64,000 nucleotides of DNA from Phaeovulum molybdatiresistens (lineage in GTDB: Bacteria > Pseudomonadota > Alphaproteobacteria > Rhodobacterales > Rhodobacteraceae): NCBI RefSeq assembly GCF_023544865.1, contig NZ_JAMJFX010000015.1:23994-87993 (forward strand), read 5' to 3'. Below the pieces are notes generated by a model. The model made no database searches. It saw only the letters and a program-made list of their open reading frames with translations, and had not been told where the DNA came from. Each line of letters opens with the position of its first letter. Position 1 is the stretch's first letter. This document shows, piece after piece, positions 1 to 8,537 of the stretch. Position numbers and translations under genes: made by a program.

Positions 1-806
1 GCGCGCGCGCCGCCCGTCCGGCGGGCCTTCTGGATCGCCCAGGTCAGCGCGCCCTCAACGGGGCTGGTGGTGGTGTCGATGTCATGGCCATACAGGCACA
101 GCCCCGCCTCCAGCCGCAGGCTGTCGCGCGCGCCAAGGCCGATCGGAGCCACCTCATCCATCGCCAGAAGCGCGCGGGCAAAGGCAAGCGTCTGCGCATC
201 GGGGACGGAAATCTCAAACCCATCCTCGCCGGTATAGCCAGACCGCGACACCCAAAGCGTCGCCCCCTGCCAGTCAAAGACGCCCACATCCATGAAGCGC
301 ATCGCAGCCACGCCCGGCACCAGGCGCGTCAGCGCGGTTTCCGCCGCGGGGCCCTGCAGCGCCAGAAGCGCGCGGTCGGTGATTTCCTGCACCTCAAGGT
401 CCAGATGCGCGCGCATGTGGGCGATGTCCTGCGCCTTGCAGGCGGCGTTCACCACAACAAAAAGATGATCGCCGCGATTGGCCACCATCAGGTCATCCAG
501 AATGCCCCCCGCCGCATCGGTGAACATCGCATAGCGCTGACGCCCCTCGGCCAGCGACATCAGGTCTACCGGCACCAGCGCCTCCAGCGCCGCCGCGGCA
601 TCCGCGGCCTTGCCCGATTGCGCCCGCAGGATCACCTGGCCCATGTGGCTCACATCGAACAGGCCCGCGCCCGCGCGGGTGTGCAGATGTTCCTTCAGCA
701 CCCCCATCGGGTATTGCACGGGCATCTCATAGCCCGCGAACGGCACCATTTTCGCGCCCAGTTCCACATGCAGGTCATAAAGACCGGTCCGCAACAGGTC
801 GGTCAT
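1..806 (-). CDS. gcvT: Glycine cleavage system T protein (aminomethyltransferase), 3' end outside window
   Basis: About 268 N-terminal residues are present and the C-terminus runs off the left edge. The translation opens MTDLLRTGLYDLHVELGAKM and continues with the T-protein signatures MVPFAGYEMPVQYPMGV and GLFDVSHMGQ. The enzyme transfers the methylene group of H-protein-bound aminomethyl lipoate to tetrahydrofolate and releases ammonia. A tandem glycine riboswitch lies directly upstream on the same strand, which is the usual way this operon is controlled, and gcvH/gcvP would be expected further left. The start at 806 matches the family N-terminus. Identification is secure; the missing C-terminal part cannot be judged. 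Confidence 0.95.
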   Translation of the reverse strand, partial: MTDLLRTGLYDLHVELGAKMVPFAGYEMPVQYPMGVLKEHLHTRAGAGLFDVSHMGQVILRAQSGKAADAAAALEALVPVDLMSLAEGRQRYAMFTDAAGGILDDLMVANRGDHLFVVVNAACKAQDIAHMRAHLDLEVQEITDRALLALQGPAAETALTRLVPGVAAMRFMDVGVFDWQGATLWVSRSGYTGEDGFEISVPDAQTLAFARALLAMDEVAPIGLGARDSLRLEAGLCLYGHDIDTTTSPVEGALTWAIQKARRTGGAR

Positions 807-872
807 GCCGCCCCCCTTTGTCAGCCGGTCCCCCGGCACCGAATCCAGGACAGGCTGCGCCCGCCCAAAACG

Positions 873-1049
873 ATGCCCCCTCTGTCCCTACCCTTGCGGG
901 CGCCTGAGATCGTTATCCCTTCGGCGGGCCTTGCAGCCACTCTCCAGAGTCCTTTGCCAGAACGGTCCCTTGCGCCTGAGAGTTTACCGGGGCGGTTGCT
1001 CCTTCGGCACCGGATCGGCCAAGCCTGACCACCCGGATTCTCCCGATCC
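873..1049 (-). promoter_or_regulatory. Tandem glycine riboswitch upstream of gcvT
   Basis: Read on the minus strand, this stretch has two successive copies of the glycine aptamer pattern. The first (about 951-1049) has GGGAGAATCC, then GCCGAAGGAGCAA and AACTCTCAGGCGCAAGGGACC. The second (about 875-950) has ACTCTGGAGAGT, GCCGAAGGGATAA, ATCTCAGGCGC and ends GGGACAGAGGGGG. The two aptamers are separated by a short linker, as in known cooperative glycine sensors. The location 67 bases before gcvT fits an ON switch for glycine cleavage. The exact expression platform was not resolved. Confidence 0.93.
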
Positions 1050-1121
1050 TGACCCTACCTTGCTACCCGAGCACCCCGCCCCCGCGCAAGCGGGGAAATC
1101 ACGCGCCGCCCAAAACGAAAC

Positions 1122-1146
1122 GGGGCAGGGTCATCCGCCCTGCCCC
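1122..1146 (-). terminator. Intrinsic terminator of gltX
   Basis: A perfect 9-bp stem (GGGGCAGGG / CCCTGCCCC) encloses a 7-nt loop. On the minus strand it is followed by a T-rich run (GTTTCGTTTT), 54 bases past the gltX stop codon. This is a good rho-independent terminator and separates gltX from the riboswitch-controlled gcvT. Confidence 0.7.
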
Positions 1147-1191
1147 CTTCGGCTTTGTCCAAATATCCCGGGGTCCGGGGCAGCGCCCCGG
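1147..1191 (+). repeat. Intergenic repeat (family 1 copy)
   Basis: One copy of a repeat family also seen at 5087, 11060, 17979 (double) and 22874. It has a head CTTCGGCTTTG, then AAATATCCCGGGG, then a hairpin with a 7-bp stem (CCGGGGC/GCCCCGG) and an AGC loop. All copies sit just beyond stop codons. Confidence 0.6.
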
Positions 1192-1199
1192 TTGCGCCC

Positions 1200-2528
1200 T
1201 CAGCCGCGGGCGCGAACCTTTTGCAAAAGCGGCATCAGATCGGCCATTTCCGGGCCATGCGCCTGCCCCGTCAGCGCCTTGCGCAGCGGCATGAACAGCC
1301 CCTTGCCCTTGCGGCCCGTGGCCTCTTTCACCGCCGCCGTCCAGTCCGCCCAGCTTTGCGCGCCATAGGGCGGGGGCGGCAGCATCTGCAGCGCGGTCGC
1401 GACAAACTCCGCATCCTCGGCATCGATCACCGGATCGGCGCCTTCCAGCACCAGATCGGCCCAGTGCTGAAGGTCATCCAGCTTGTCGATATTCTTAGAT
1501 GCCACCGCCCAGAACGCCTCGGCCTGCGCATCGGGAATACCCAGATGGCGGATGCGGTCGGCCACCGCCGTATAGGGCAGTTGCTGGTTGCGCGCGCGCG
1601 TCAGCGGGATCAGATCCTCGGCGTCGAATTTGGTCGGTGCCGCGCCGAACTGGCCCAGATCGAACCCTTCGGCCAGCTCATCCAGGCTCATCCGCAGCTC
1701 GACCGGCTGGCTGGACCCCAACCGCGCCATCAGGCTCAATAGCGCCTCGGGCGCGATGCCATTGGCGCGCAGATCGCGCAGGCTCAGCGTGCCCAGGCGT
1801 TTCGACAATTCCTCACCCTGCGCGCCGGTCAGCAGGCTGTGATGCGCAAAAGCCGGCGGCTTGCCGCCCAGCGCCTCGATGATCTGGATCTGGGTCGCGG
1901 TATTGGTCACGTGGTCGGCGCCGCGCACGATATGCGTGACCCCCATCTGGATATCATCGACCGACGAGGCAAAGGTATAAAGGACCTGCCCATCCGCCCG
2001 GATCAGCACCGGGTCCGACACAGACCCCGCATCAATGGAAATATCGCCCAGAATCCCGTCGGTCCATTCGATCCGGGTCTGATCCAGCAGGAAGCGCCAA
2101 TAGCCTTCACGCCCCTCTTCGCGCATCCGCTCTTTTTCCAGGTCGGTCAGCTTCAGCGACGCGCGGTCATAGACCGGCGGGCGGTGCATGTTCAGAAGCT
2201 TCTTGCGCTTCAGATCCAGCTCCGTCGGGCTTTCGAAACATTCATACAGCTTGCCCGTCCGGCGCAGGCTTTCGGCCGCCGCCTCATACCGGTCGATCCG
2301 GTCCGACTGGCGTTCCACCCGGTCCCAGGTCAGGCCAAGCCATTCCAGGTCTTCCATGATCGCATCTGCATATTCCTGCTTGGACCGTTCCTGATCGGTA
2401 TCGTCCAGCCGCAGGATGAAGGTGCCGCCCGACTTGCGCGCGATCAGATAGTTGAACAGCGCGGTCCGAAGGTTGCCGACGTGGATATAGCCGGTGGGCG
2501 AAGGGGCAAAGCGGGTAACGGTGGTCAT
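1200..2528 (-). CDS. gltX: Glutamyl-tRNA synthetase
   Basis: A 442-residue class I aminoacyl-tRNA synthetase of the cytoplasm that attaches glutamate to tRNA-Glu using ATP. The N-terminus reads TRFAPSPTGYIHVGN, giving a HIGH-type motif HVGN at residues 16-19. The KMSKS-type loop is ELSKR at 240-244, a common GluRS variant. The length fits the short alphaproteobacterial type. Many alphaproteobacteria carry two GluRS paralogues, and those lacking GlnRS also mischarge tRNA-Gln for GatCAB; which paralogue this is cannot be settled here. The gene diverges from the peptidase gene at 2607 and ends in its own terminator. Confidence 0.95.
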   Translation of the reverse strand: MTTVTRFAPSPTGYIHVGNLRTALFNYLIARKSGGTFILRLDDTDQERSKQEYADAIMEDLEWLGLTWDRVERQSDRIDRYEAAAESLRRTGKLYECFESPTELDLKRKKLLNMHRPPVYDRASLKLTDLEKERMREEGREGYWRFLLDQTRIEWTDGILGDISIDAGSVSDPVLIRADGQVLYTFASSVDDIQMGVTHIVRGADHVTNTATQIQIIEALGGKPPAFAHHSLLTGAQGEELSKRLGTLSLRDLRANGIAPEALLSLMARLGSSQPVELRMSLDELAEGFDLGQFGAAPTKFDAEDLIPLTRARNQQLPYTAVADRIRHLGIPDAQAEAFWAVASKNIDKLDDLQHWADLVLEGADPVIDAEDAEFVATALQMLPPPPYGAQSWADWTAAVKEATGRKGKGLFMPLRKALTGQAHGPEMADLMPLLQKVRARG

Positions 2529-2606
2529 GGGTGCAACTCCTGTTCATCCTGCTCTTTCACAGGGCGGGGCTTTTGTCCATATCGGGGCCAGTGCAAGGAG
2601 ACAGGA

Positions 2607-3014
2607 ATGACCGATTGGCAGGGCCGCGCGGCGCCCGATCTGACCGCGATCGAAACCATGGCCGAGGCCGCGCGCCTGGCCCTGCCGCAGGCCTTTGCCA
2701 GCGCCGCCGCGCAGGTCGTGCTGCGGGTCGAAGATTTCGCCCCCGACGCGATCCTGGCCGAGATGGGCATTGATGACCCCTTCGATCTGACCGGCCTTTA
2801 CGACGGCATCCCCCTGACCCAGAAATCGGTGATGGATCAGCAGGCCGGCCCCGATGTGATCTGGCTGTTCCGCCGCCCGATCCTGGATGAATGGGCCGGG
2901 CGCGGGGACGTGGCGCTGGATGCGCTGGTGGCGCATGTCTATGTGCATGAACTCGCCCATCATTTCGGCTGGTCGGATGAGGATATCGCCGCCATCGACC
3001 GCTGGTGGGAATGA
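2607..3014 (+). CDS. Minimal zincin-like metallopeptidase family protein
   Basis: A 135-residue protein with the zinc-protease motif HELAHH about 16 residues from the C-terminus, inside VHELAHHFGWSDEDI. This is the layout of the small DUF1025/PF06262 minimal metallopeptidases, in which the two histidines bind zinc and the glutamate is catalytic. No signal peptide is visible, so it is probably cytoplasmic. The ATG at 2607 was chosen because AAGGAG lies 7-12 bases before it. Substrates of this family are largely unknown. It is divergent from gltX and upstream of a separate exported hydrolase gene. Confidence 0.85.
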   Translation: MTDWQGRAAPDLTAIETMAEAARLALPQAFASAAAQVVLRVEDFAPDAILAEMGIDDPFDLTGLYDGIPLTQKSVMDQQAGPDVIWLFRRPILDEWAGRGDVALDALVAHVYVHELAHHFGWSDEDIAAIDRWWE

Positions 3015-3096
3015 CCCCGGCGCAGGTCGCATCACAGTATTGCCCTTTTTCACCGCCGCCCTACCTCGGCCATATGGCAACAAGAGGGAGGCCCTT

Positions 3097-4029
3097 ATGA
3101 CCGAACCCACATTCACCCGCCGCAGCGCGCTGCTGGGGGCGGCCGCCGTGCCGCTGGCCGCCGCGATGATCGCCCGCCCGCGCGCGGCCTTGGCCAATGC
3201 GCCGATGGCAGGCCCCGCCATCGCCCCCTTCCACCGCGTGACACTGGGCCAGTATGAGGTGACGACCCTGCTGGCCGGCACCCGCATCGTGGAAAAGCCA
3301 CAGGAAATCTTTGGCCTGAACGCCACGCCCGAGGATTTTGCCGCCGCATCCGCCGCGGCCTTCATCCCGGTTGAGGCTGCGCGCTTCTACTTCACCCCCA
3401 CGCTGGTCAATACCGGGGCCGAGCTGGTGCTGTTCGACACCGGCAACGATCCCGCCGGTATCACCGCGGCGCTGGCGGCGGCCGGCGTCACCCCCGATCA
3501 GATCGACGTGGTGGTGCTCACCCACATGCATGGCGATCACATCGGTGGGCTGTCCGACGGCACCACGCCCACCTTCGCCAATGCCCGCTACGTCACCGGC
3601 GCGGTGGAACACAACCACTGGTCCGCCGCCGGCAATGAGGGCTTCGACACCAAGGTCAAGCCGCTGAACGACAAGATGACCTTCGTCGAAAAGGGGGCCG
3701 AGGCCGCGCCCGGCATCTCGGCCATCGAGGCCTTCGGCCATACCCCCGGCCACATGGCCTGGCGCATCGAAAGCGAAGGCCAGGGCCTGGTCGTGATCGC
3801 GGACGCCGCCAACCACTACGTCTGGTCGCTGGAACAGCCCGACTGGGAGGTGCGCTTTGACATGGACAAGGCCGCCGCCGCCGCCACACGCAAGGAACTG
3901 CTAGGGCTGATCGCGGCAGACCGGCTGCCCTTCATCGGCTATCACATGCCCTTCCCCGCGATGGGGTATCTGGAACCGAAGGGCGCGGGCTTCCGCTTCG
4001 TCCCGGCCTCCTACCAGCTCAGCCTGTAA
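3097..4029 (+). CDS. Tat-exported MBL-fold metallo-hydrolase
   Basis: 310 residues. The N-terminus has a twin-arginine signal (FTRRSALLGAAAVPLAAAM, Arg8-Arg9) ending near ALANA, so export folded to the periplasm is likely. The metallo-beta-lactamase fold motif HMHGDH sits at residues 143-148, preceded by a VVLTH strand, with later histidines in FGHTPGHM as further metal ligands. The family includes lactonases and other hydrolases, and the substrate cannot be assigned. The ATG at 3097 follows GAGGGAGG. A stable hairpin downstream (4036-4062) probably ends this transcript before the sugar-kinase gene. Confidence 0.88.
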   Translation: MTEPTFTRRSALLGAAAVPLAAAMIARPRAALANAPMAGPAIAPFHRVTLGQYEVTTLLAGTRIVEKPQEIFGLNATPEDFAAASAAAFIPVEAARFYFTPTLVNTGAELVLFDTGNDPAGITAALAAAGVTPDQIDVVVLTHMHGDHIGGLSDGTTPTFANARYVTGAVEHNHWSAAGNEGFDTKVKPLNDKMTFVEKGAEAAPGISAIEAFGHTPGHMAWRIESEGQGLVVIADAANHYVWSLEQPDWEVRFDMDKAAAAATRKELLGLIAADRLPFIGYHMPFPAMGYLEPKGAGFRFVPASYQLSL

Positions 4030-4035
4030 TGTGGT

Positions 4036-4062
4036 GGGGCCGTGGGTCTGCCCCACGGCCCC
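4036..4062 (+). terminator. Stable hairpin after the MBL-fold gene
   Basis: A perfect 11-bp stem (GGGGCCGTGGG with CCCACGGCCCC) and a 5-nt loop lie just after the stop codon at 4029. No U-tract follows, so termination, attenuation or mRNA 3'-end protection are all possible. Confidence 0.5.
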
Positions 4063-4122
4063 CAACCGCTTGGCGGGCGCGGCAAAAGCTGGCACATTGG
4101 CCTGGCCCAAGGACGCCGCGCG

Positions 4123-5070
4123 ATGAAACCGATCCTGACCATCACCCTGAACCCCACGGTCGACCTGTCGATCACCGCCCCGGCGATCACCCCCGACCGC
4201 AAGCTGCGCTGTTCGCGTCCCGATACGGACCCCGGCGGCGGCGGTATCAATGTCAGCCGCGCGATCCACGAACTGGGCGGCACCTCGACCGCTTTCGTCG
4301 CGGTGGGCGGCCCCACGGGCGACAAGGTGATGCGGCTTCTGGCCGAAATCGGCATCGGCCTGATGCCCTTTCCCGCCCCCGGGGAAACCCGCCAGAGCAT
4401 GACCGCAACCGATCTGTCCAGCGGCGCGCAATACCGCTTTGTAATGCCCGGCCCCGATTGGACACTGGCCGCGATGAACCGCGCACTGGCCCGCATTGTG
4501 CGCGCGGCACCCACGGGGGGGCTGACCGTTCTGTCGGGCAGCATGCCCCCGGGCCTGCCAGACGATTTCCCCGCCCGCCTGGCCGCCCGCACCGCGCGCT
4601 GCCGCACAAGCCTGTTTCTCGACACTTCGGGCGCAGCCCTTCAGACCTTGCGCCGCGCCGCAACGCCCCCCGCCGATGTCCTGCGTCTTGACGACCTTGA
4701 AGCGCAGCACCTGGCGGGCAGCCGCCTTGATAGCGCGACCGACAGCGCCGATTTCGCCGCATCGCTGGTGCGCGACGGGGTGGCGCGGGCGGTGATCCTG
4801 GCGCGCGGGGCCGAAGGCAATGTGATGGCCACCGCCGAAGACCGCTGGTGCGCCACCGCGCCTCAGGTTCCCGTCACCTCACGCGTGGGCGCGGGCGACA
4901 GCTTCGTCGCGGGCTTCACCCTGGCAATCGCGCGCGGCGCCCCCCTGCCCGAGGCCCTGCGCCACGGCACCGCCGCCGCCGCCGCCGCGGTGATGACCCC
5001 GGCAACAGACCTGTGCCGCGCCCGCGACGTGCGCCGCCTGCTGCCGCAGTGCCGGATTTCCCGCCTCTGA
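4123..5070 (+). CDS. PfkB-family 1-phosphofructokinase/hexose kinase
   Basis: 315 residues of the ribokinase fold. The LacC/FruK/PfkB subgroup pattern is clear: ILTITLNPTVDLS at the N-terminus, GGGGINVSRAIHELGG for substrate binding, and GAGDSF at 256-261 with Asp259 as catalytic base. The enzyme should phosphorylate a sugar phosphate, such as fructose 1-phosphate, fructose 6-phosphate or tagatose 6-phosphate. No PTS or fru genes are adjacent, so a glycolytic PfkB role is as likely as fructose catabolism. The ATG at 4123 has AAGGA ten bases upstream. It converges on nadE across an intergenic repeat. Confidence 0.88.
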   Translation: MKPILTITLNPTVDLSITAPAITPDRKLRCSRPDTDPGGGGINVSRAIHELGGTSTAFVAVGGPTGDKVMRLLAEIGIGLMPFPAPGETRQSMTATDLSSGAQYRFVMPGPDWTLAAMNRALARIVRAAPTGGLTVLSGSMPPGLPDDFPARLAARTARCRTSLFLDTSGAALQTLRRAATPPADVLRLDDLEAQHLAGSRLDSATDSADFAASLVRDGVARAVILARGAEGNVMATAEDRWCATAPQVPVTSRVGAGDSFVAGFTLAIARGAPLPEALRHGTAAAAAAVMTPATDLCRARDVRRLLPQCRISRL

Positions 5071-5086
5071 CCGCTGCCGCTTCTTC

Positions 5087-5143
5087 TTGGCCCAAATACT
5101 CCGGGGGTAAGGCGCGGCACGCGCCGAGGGGGCAGCGCCCCCT
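5087..5143 (+). repeat. Intergenic repeat (family 1 copy)
   Basis: Head CTTCTTCTTGG, then AAATACTCCGGGGG, then a perfect 7-bp hairpin AGGGGGC/GCCCCCT with an AGC loop (5127-5143). It lies between convergent pfkB and nadE and may work as a bidirectional terminator. Confidence 0.6.
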
Positions 5144-5164
5144 GCCCGCCTCACCAACCGCGCC

Positions 5165-6823
5165 TCAGCTTGGGTCGCGCCAGCGGTTGACCATCGGATA
5201 TCGCCGGTCCAGCCAGAAGGCCCGCGTGCTCAGCCGCGGCCCCGGCGCCGACTGATAGCGCTTCCATTCCGAGATATAGACCAGATGTTCGACCCGCTTG
5301 ACCGTGACGCGGTCAAAGCCCGCCGCAACGATCTCGGCCACCGACTGATCGCGCTCGATCAGACGTTCCAGGATCGCATCCAGCACCTCATAGGGGGGCA
5401 GGCTGTCCTGATCCTTCTGATCGGGGCGCAGCTCGGCGCTTGGGGGCTTGTCGATCACGCGCGGCGGAATCACCTCACCCGCGGGGCCCGCCATCCAGGG
5501 GCGGTGGTTCGCGTTGCGCCAGCGGCAGGTTTCAAACACGCGGGTTTTATACAGATCCTTCAGGGGATTATACCCCCCCGCCATGTCGCCGTAGATGGTG
5601 CAGTAGCCCACCGCCACCTCGGATTTATTGCCCGTGGTCAGCAGCATTTCCCCGAACTTGTTGGAAATCGCCATCAGCATCACCCCGCGCAGGCGCGACT
5701 GGATGTTTTCCTCGGTCAGGTCGGGTTTGGTGCCCGCCATCACGCCCGCCAGCGCCTGCGCCACCGCGGCGCGCGGCCCCTCGATCCCCACGCGGTCCAG
5801 CCGGCAGCCCAGCCGCTGCGCCACCGCCTCGGCATCCTCAAGCGAATGTTCGGACGTGTATTCCGAGGGCAGCATCACGCAGCGCACGTTCGCGGGCCCC
5901 ACCGCATCAGCCGCGATCGCCGCCACCAGCGCCGAATCGACGCCACCCGACAGGCCCAGAACCACCTTGGAAAACCCCGATTTGCGCAGGTAATCCGACA
6001 GGCCCAGAACCATCGCGCGGTAATCCTGTTCCCAGTCGTCGGGCTGCACCACGCGCGGCCCGGTCAGGCAGCGCCAGCCATCCGCCCCGCGTTCGAAATC
6101 GACATGTTCGATCGCCTCATCAAAGGCAGGCAACTGCACCGCCAATTCGCCATGCGGGTTCAGCACGAAACTGGCGCCGTCGAACAACTGATCATCCTGC
6201 CCGCCGACCATGTTCAGATAGACCAGCGGCAGCCCGGTTTCGACCACCCGCGCCACGGTCACATTGCGCCGCAGGTCCAGCTTGCCCCGCCGATAGGGCG
6301 AGCCGTTCGGGACCAGCAGGATCTCGGCCCCGGTTTCGGCCAGCGTCTCGGCCACATCCTCATGCCAGGCATCTTCGCAGACGGGCGTTCCGATGCGCAG
6401 CGGCCCGATCCGGTAGGGCCCGGAAATCGGCCCGGAATCGAACAGGCGCATTTCATCGAACACATCGTCATGCGGCAGGTGGTGTTTCAACATCCTTGCC
6501 ACCACGCGGCCCTGTTCGATCACCCACCAGGCGTTGTAAAGGCCGCTTGGGTCCGCAAACGGCCCGCCGATCCCCAGCGCGGGGCCATCGACGATCTGGC
6601 CCGCCAATTCCGCCATCACCGCCATCGCATCATCGACAAAGGCGGGTTTCCGCACCAGATCCTGGGTCTGATAACCGGTCAGGAACATCTCGGGCAGGGC
6701 CACCATATCGGCACCCGCATCACGCCCCGCGCGCCAGGCCGCCAGCGCCTTGGCGGCATTGGCCCGCAAATCCCCCACCGTGGGGTTCAGCTGTGCAAGG
6801 GTCAGGCGGAAACGGTCGGCCAT
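5165..6823 (-). CDS. nadE: Glutamine-dependent NAD+ synthetase
   Basis: 552 residues in two domains. The N-terminal nitrilase-fold glutaminase covers about residues 1-250, with VALPEMFLTGYQTQDL (Glu), KHHLPH (Lys) and PVCEDAWHED (Cys nucleophile). The C-terminal synthetase carries the pyrophosphate-binding P-loop KVVLGLSGGVDSALVAAI. It converts deamido-NAD to NAD+ with glutamine as nitrogen donor, the last step of NAD biosynthesis in the cytoplasm. Length fits the two-domain bacterial form. It is monocistronic here, convergent with pfkB and divergent from the MORN gene. Confidence 0.95.
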   Translation of the reverse strand: MADRFRLTLAQLNPTVGDLRANAAKALAAWRAGRDAGADMVALPEMFLTGYQTQDLVRKPAFVDDAMAVMAELAGQIVDGPALGIGGPFADPSGLYNAWWVIEQGRVVARMLKHHLPHDDVFDEMRLFDSGPISGPYRIGPLRIGTPVCEDAWHEDVAETLAETGAEILLVPNGSPYRRGKLDLRRNVTVARVVETGLPLVYLNMVGGQDDQLFDGASFVLNPHGELAVQLPAFDEAIEHVDFERGADGWRCLTGPRVVQPDDWEQDYRAMVLGLSDYLRKSGFSKVVLGLSGGVDSALVAAIAADAVGPANVRCVMLPSEYTSEHSLEDAEAVAQRLGCRLDRVGIEGPRAAVAQALAGVMAGTKPDLTEENIQSRLRGVMLMAISNKFGEMLLTTGNKSEVAVGYCTIYGDMAGGYNPLKDLYKTRVFETCRWRNANHRPWMAGPAGEVIPPRVIDKPPSAELRPDQKDQDSLPPYEVLDAILERLIERDQSVAEIVAAGFDRVTVKRVEHLVYISEWKRYQSAPGPRLSTRAFWLDRRYPMVNRWRDPS

Positions 6824-7056
6824 GCGATCTTCCTTTCGGTTTGCCCAAAGGGTTTAGCAGATGCGCCGTCAAGGAAAAGCCCGCTGGCGAAAACCCGCCC
6901 CCTGCCCTCCGACCCCCGCGCCCGGCGCCTGCCCGGGTGCTTGTCTAAGGGGCCCGCGCGCTTTAGGGTTCGCAGCGCGCCCGGGGTGCGCAAGCGGCGG
7001 GCCTGCCTGCCCCCGCCCGCCCCCGCGGGGTGCCAGCTTCTGGGAGAAGGGTCGCA

Positions 7057-8511
7057 ATGCTTCGCAAACAGCTTCACGGCATCGGTCTGGCGGTGGCACT
7101 GGCAGGGTTTGCCCCGGCCGCGCTGGCCCAGGACATCGTGACCAAGCAATATGACGACGGCGGCCTCTATGAGGGCACGTTCAAGGACGGCAAGCAGCAC
7201 GGCCGGGGCAAATACACCCTGCCCTCGGGTTATGAATACGAAGGCGACTGGGTCGCGGGCGAAATCCTGGGCCAGGGCCGGGCGCGTTTTGCCAATGGCT
7301 CGGTCTACGAAGGCCAGTTCGTCGCGGGCAAGCCGCAGGGCAAGGGGCGGATCGTCTTTGCCGATGGCGGCACCTATGAGGGCGACTGGGTCGCAGGTGA
7401 AATCACCGGCGAGGGCACGGCGCGTTATGCCAACGGATCGACCTATACCGGCGGGTTCAAGGGCGCGTTGCACCACGGCAAGGGCGTTTTGCAAAACCCC
7501 GATGGCTACCGCTATGACGGCGATTGGGTGATGGGCACCAAGCAGGGCAAGGGCCGGATCACCTATCCCGACGGCGCGGTCTATGATGGCGACGTTCTGG
7601 CGGGCCAGCGCGCGGGTCAGGGCAAGCTGACGATGGCCGACGGGCTGACCTATGAGGGCAGCTGGAAAGAGGGCCAAATGCACGGCCAGGGGCGGCTGGT
7701 GCAGGCCAATGGCGACATCTACGAAGGCGCTATGGCCAATGGCCGGCGCGAGGGCAGCGGCAAGGTGACCTATGCCAATGGCGACATCTACGAAGGCGGC
7801 TTTGTCGCCGACCGCCGTCAGGGCAAGGGCAGTTTCCGCGGCACCGACGGCTATGTCTATGACGGCGACTGGATGGAAGGCCGGATCGAGGGGATGGGCA
7901 AGGTCACCTATCCCGACGGATCGGTCTATGAAGGCGCCTTCCTGAACGATCTGCCGCATGGCAAGGGCCGCATCACCTATCCCGACGGGTCCACCTATGA
8001 GGGCGACTGGGCCGCAGGCGTGATCGAGGGGACGGGCATCGCGACCTATGCCAACGGGCTGGTCTATGAGGGCGAATTCCTGGCCGCGCGCAACCACGGC
8101 AAGGGCAAGATGACCTATCCCGACGGTTACATCTACGAAGGCGACTGGGCCGATGGCCAGCGCCACGGCCAGGGCCGCGCCACCTATGCCGACGGCACCG
8201 TCTACGAAGGCGGCTTTGAAAACGGCCAGCGCGCGGGTCAGGGGCGCATCACCATGGCCGACGGCTTTCGCTATGAAGGCGGCTGGAAGGATGGCGAGAT
8301 CGATGGGCAGGGCGTCGCCACCTATGCCAATGGCGATGTCTATGAAGGCAGCTTTGTCCGCGGCAAACGCCAGGGCAAGGGCGTGATGCGCTACAAGACC
8401 GGCGAGGTCGCCACAGGCACCTGGTCGGAAAACACCCTGACCGAGGAGGCCGCGCCCGAAGATGCCGCACCTGCGGCAGACGCGCAGGCCGGATCAGCGG
8501 CAGGCAACTGA
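7057..8511 (+). CDS. Exported MORN-repeat protein, 18 exact 23-residue repeats
   Basis: 484 residues. A signal peptide (about residues 1-24, ending FAPAALAQ) is followed by 18 back-to-back MORN motifs of exactly 23 residues each (residues 38-451). Each begins YEG or a close variant and has the core G.G.....G. A degenerate 19th unit and an acidic Ala/Glu tail follow. The repeats alternate between YEGxF and YEGDW types, giving a 46-residue super-period that slips once between units 9 and 10. MORN arrays are extended beta-sheet scaffolds that may bind lipids or proteins; no enzyme domain is present. The ATG at 7057 was chosen over the GTG at 7030 because GGGAGAAGG precedes it and the signal peptide starts cleanly. 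Confidence 0.9.
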   Translation: MLRKQLHGIGLAVALAGFAPAALAQDIVTKQYDDGGLYEGTFKDGKQHGRGKYTLPSGYEYEGDWVAGEILGQGRARFANGSVYEGQFVAGKPQGKGRIVFADGGTYEGDWVAGEITGEGTARYANGSTYTGGFKGALHHGKGVLQNPDGYRYDGDWVMGTKQGKGRITYPDGAVYDGDVLAGQRAGQGKLTMADGLTYEGSWKEGQMHGQGRLVQANGDIYEGAMANGRREGSGKVTYANGDIYEGGFVADRRQGKGSFRGTDGYVYDGDWMEGRIEGMGKVTYPDGSVYEGAFLNDLPHGKGRITYPDGSTYEGDWAAGVIEGTGIATYANGLVYEGEFLAARNHGKGKMTYPDGYIYEGDWADGQRHGQGRATYADGTVYEGGFENGQRAGQGRITMADGFRYEGGWKDGEIDGQGVATYANGDVYEGSFVRGKRQGKGVMRYKTGEVATGTWSENTLTEEAAPEDAAPAADAQAGSAAGN

Positions 8512-8537
8512 CCCCGCCGCCGGGCGCTGCGGGGGCC

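Noticed and set aside
84..1028. 314-residue plus-strand frame over gcvT and its riboswitch
   Set aside because: Shadow of gcvT; the minus strand has clear T-protein motifs and a riboswitch upstream.
6802..8166. A 454-residue repetitive minus-strand frame opposite the MORN gene
   Set aside because: Its repetition simply mirrors the MORN repeats; the plus-strand protein has a signal peptide and family motif.
7168..8409. Possible CRISPR array because of regular repeats
   Set aside because: The 69-base periodicity is in-frame coding repetition without unique spacers; it is the MORN array. No CRISPR or cas genes were seen.
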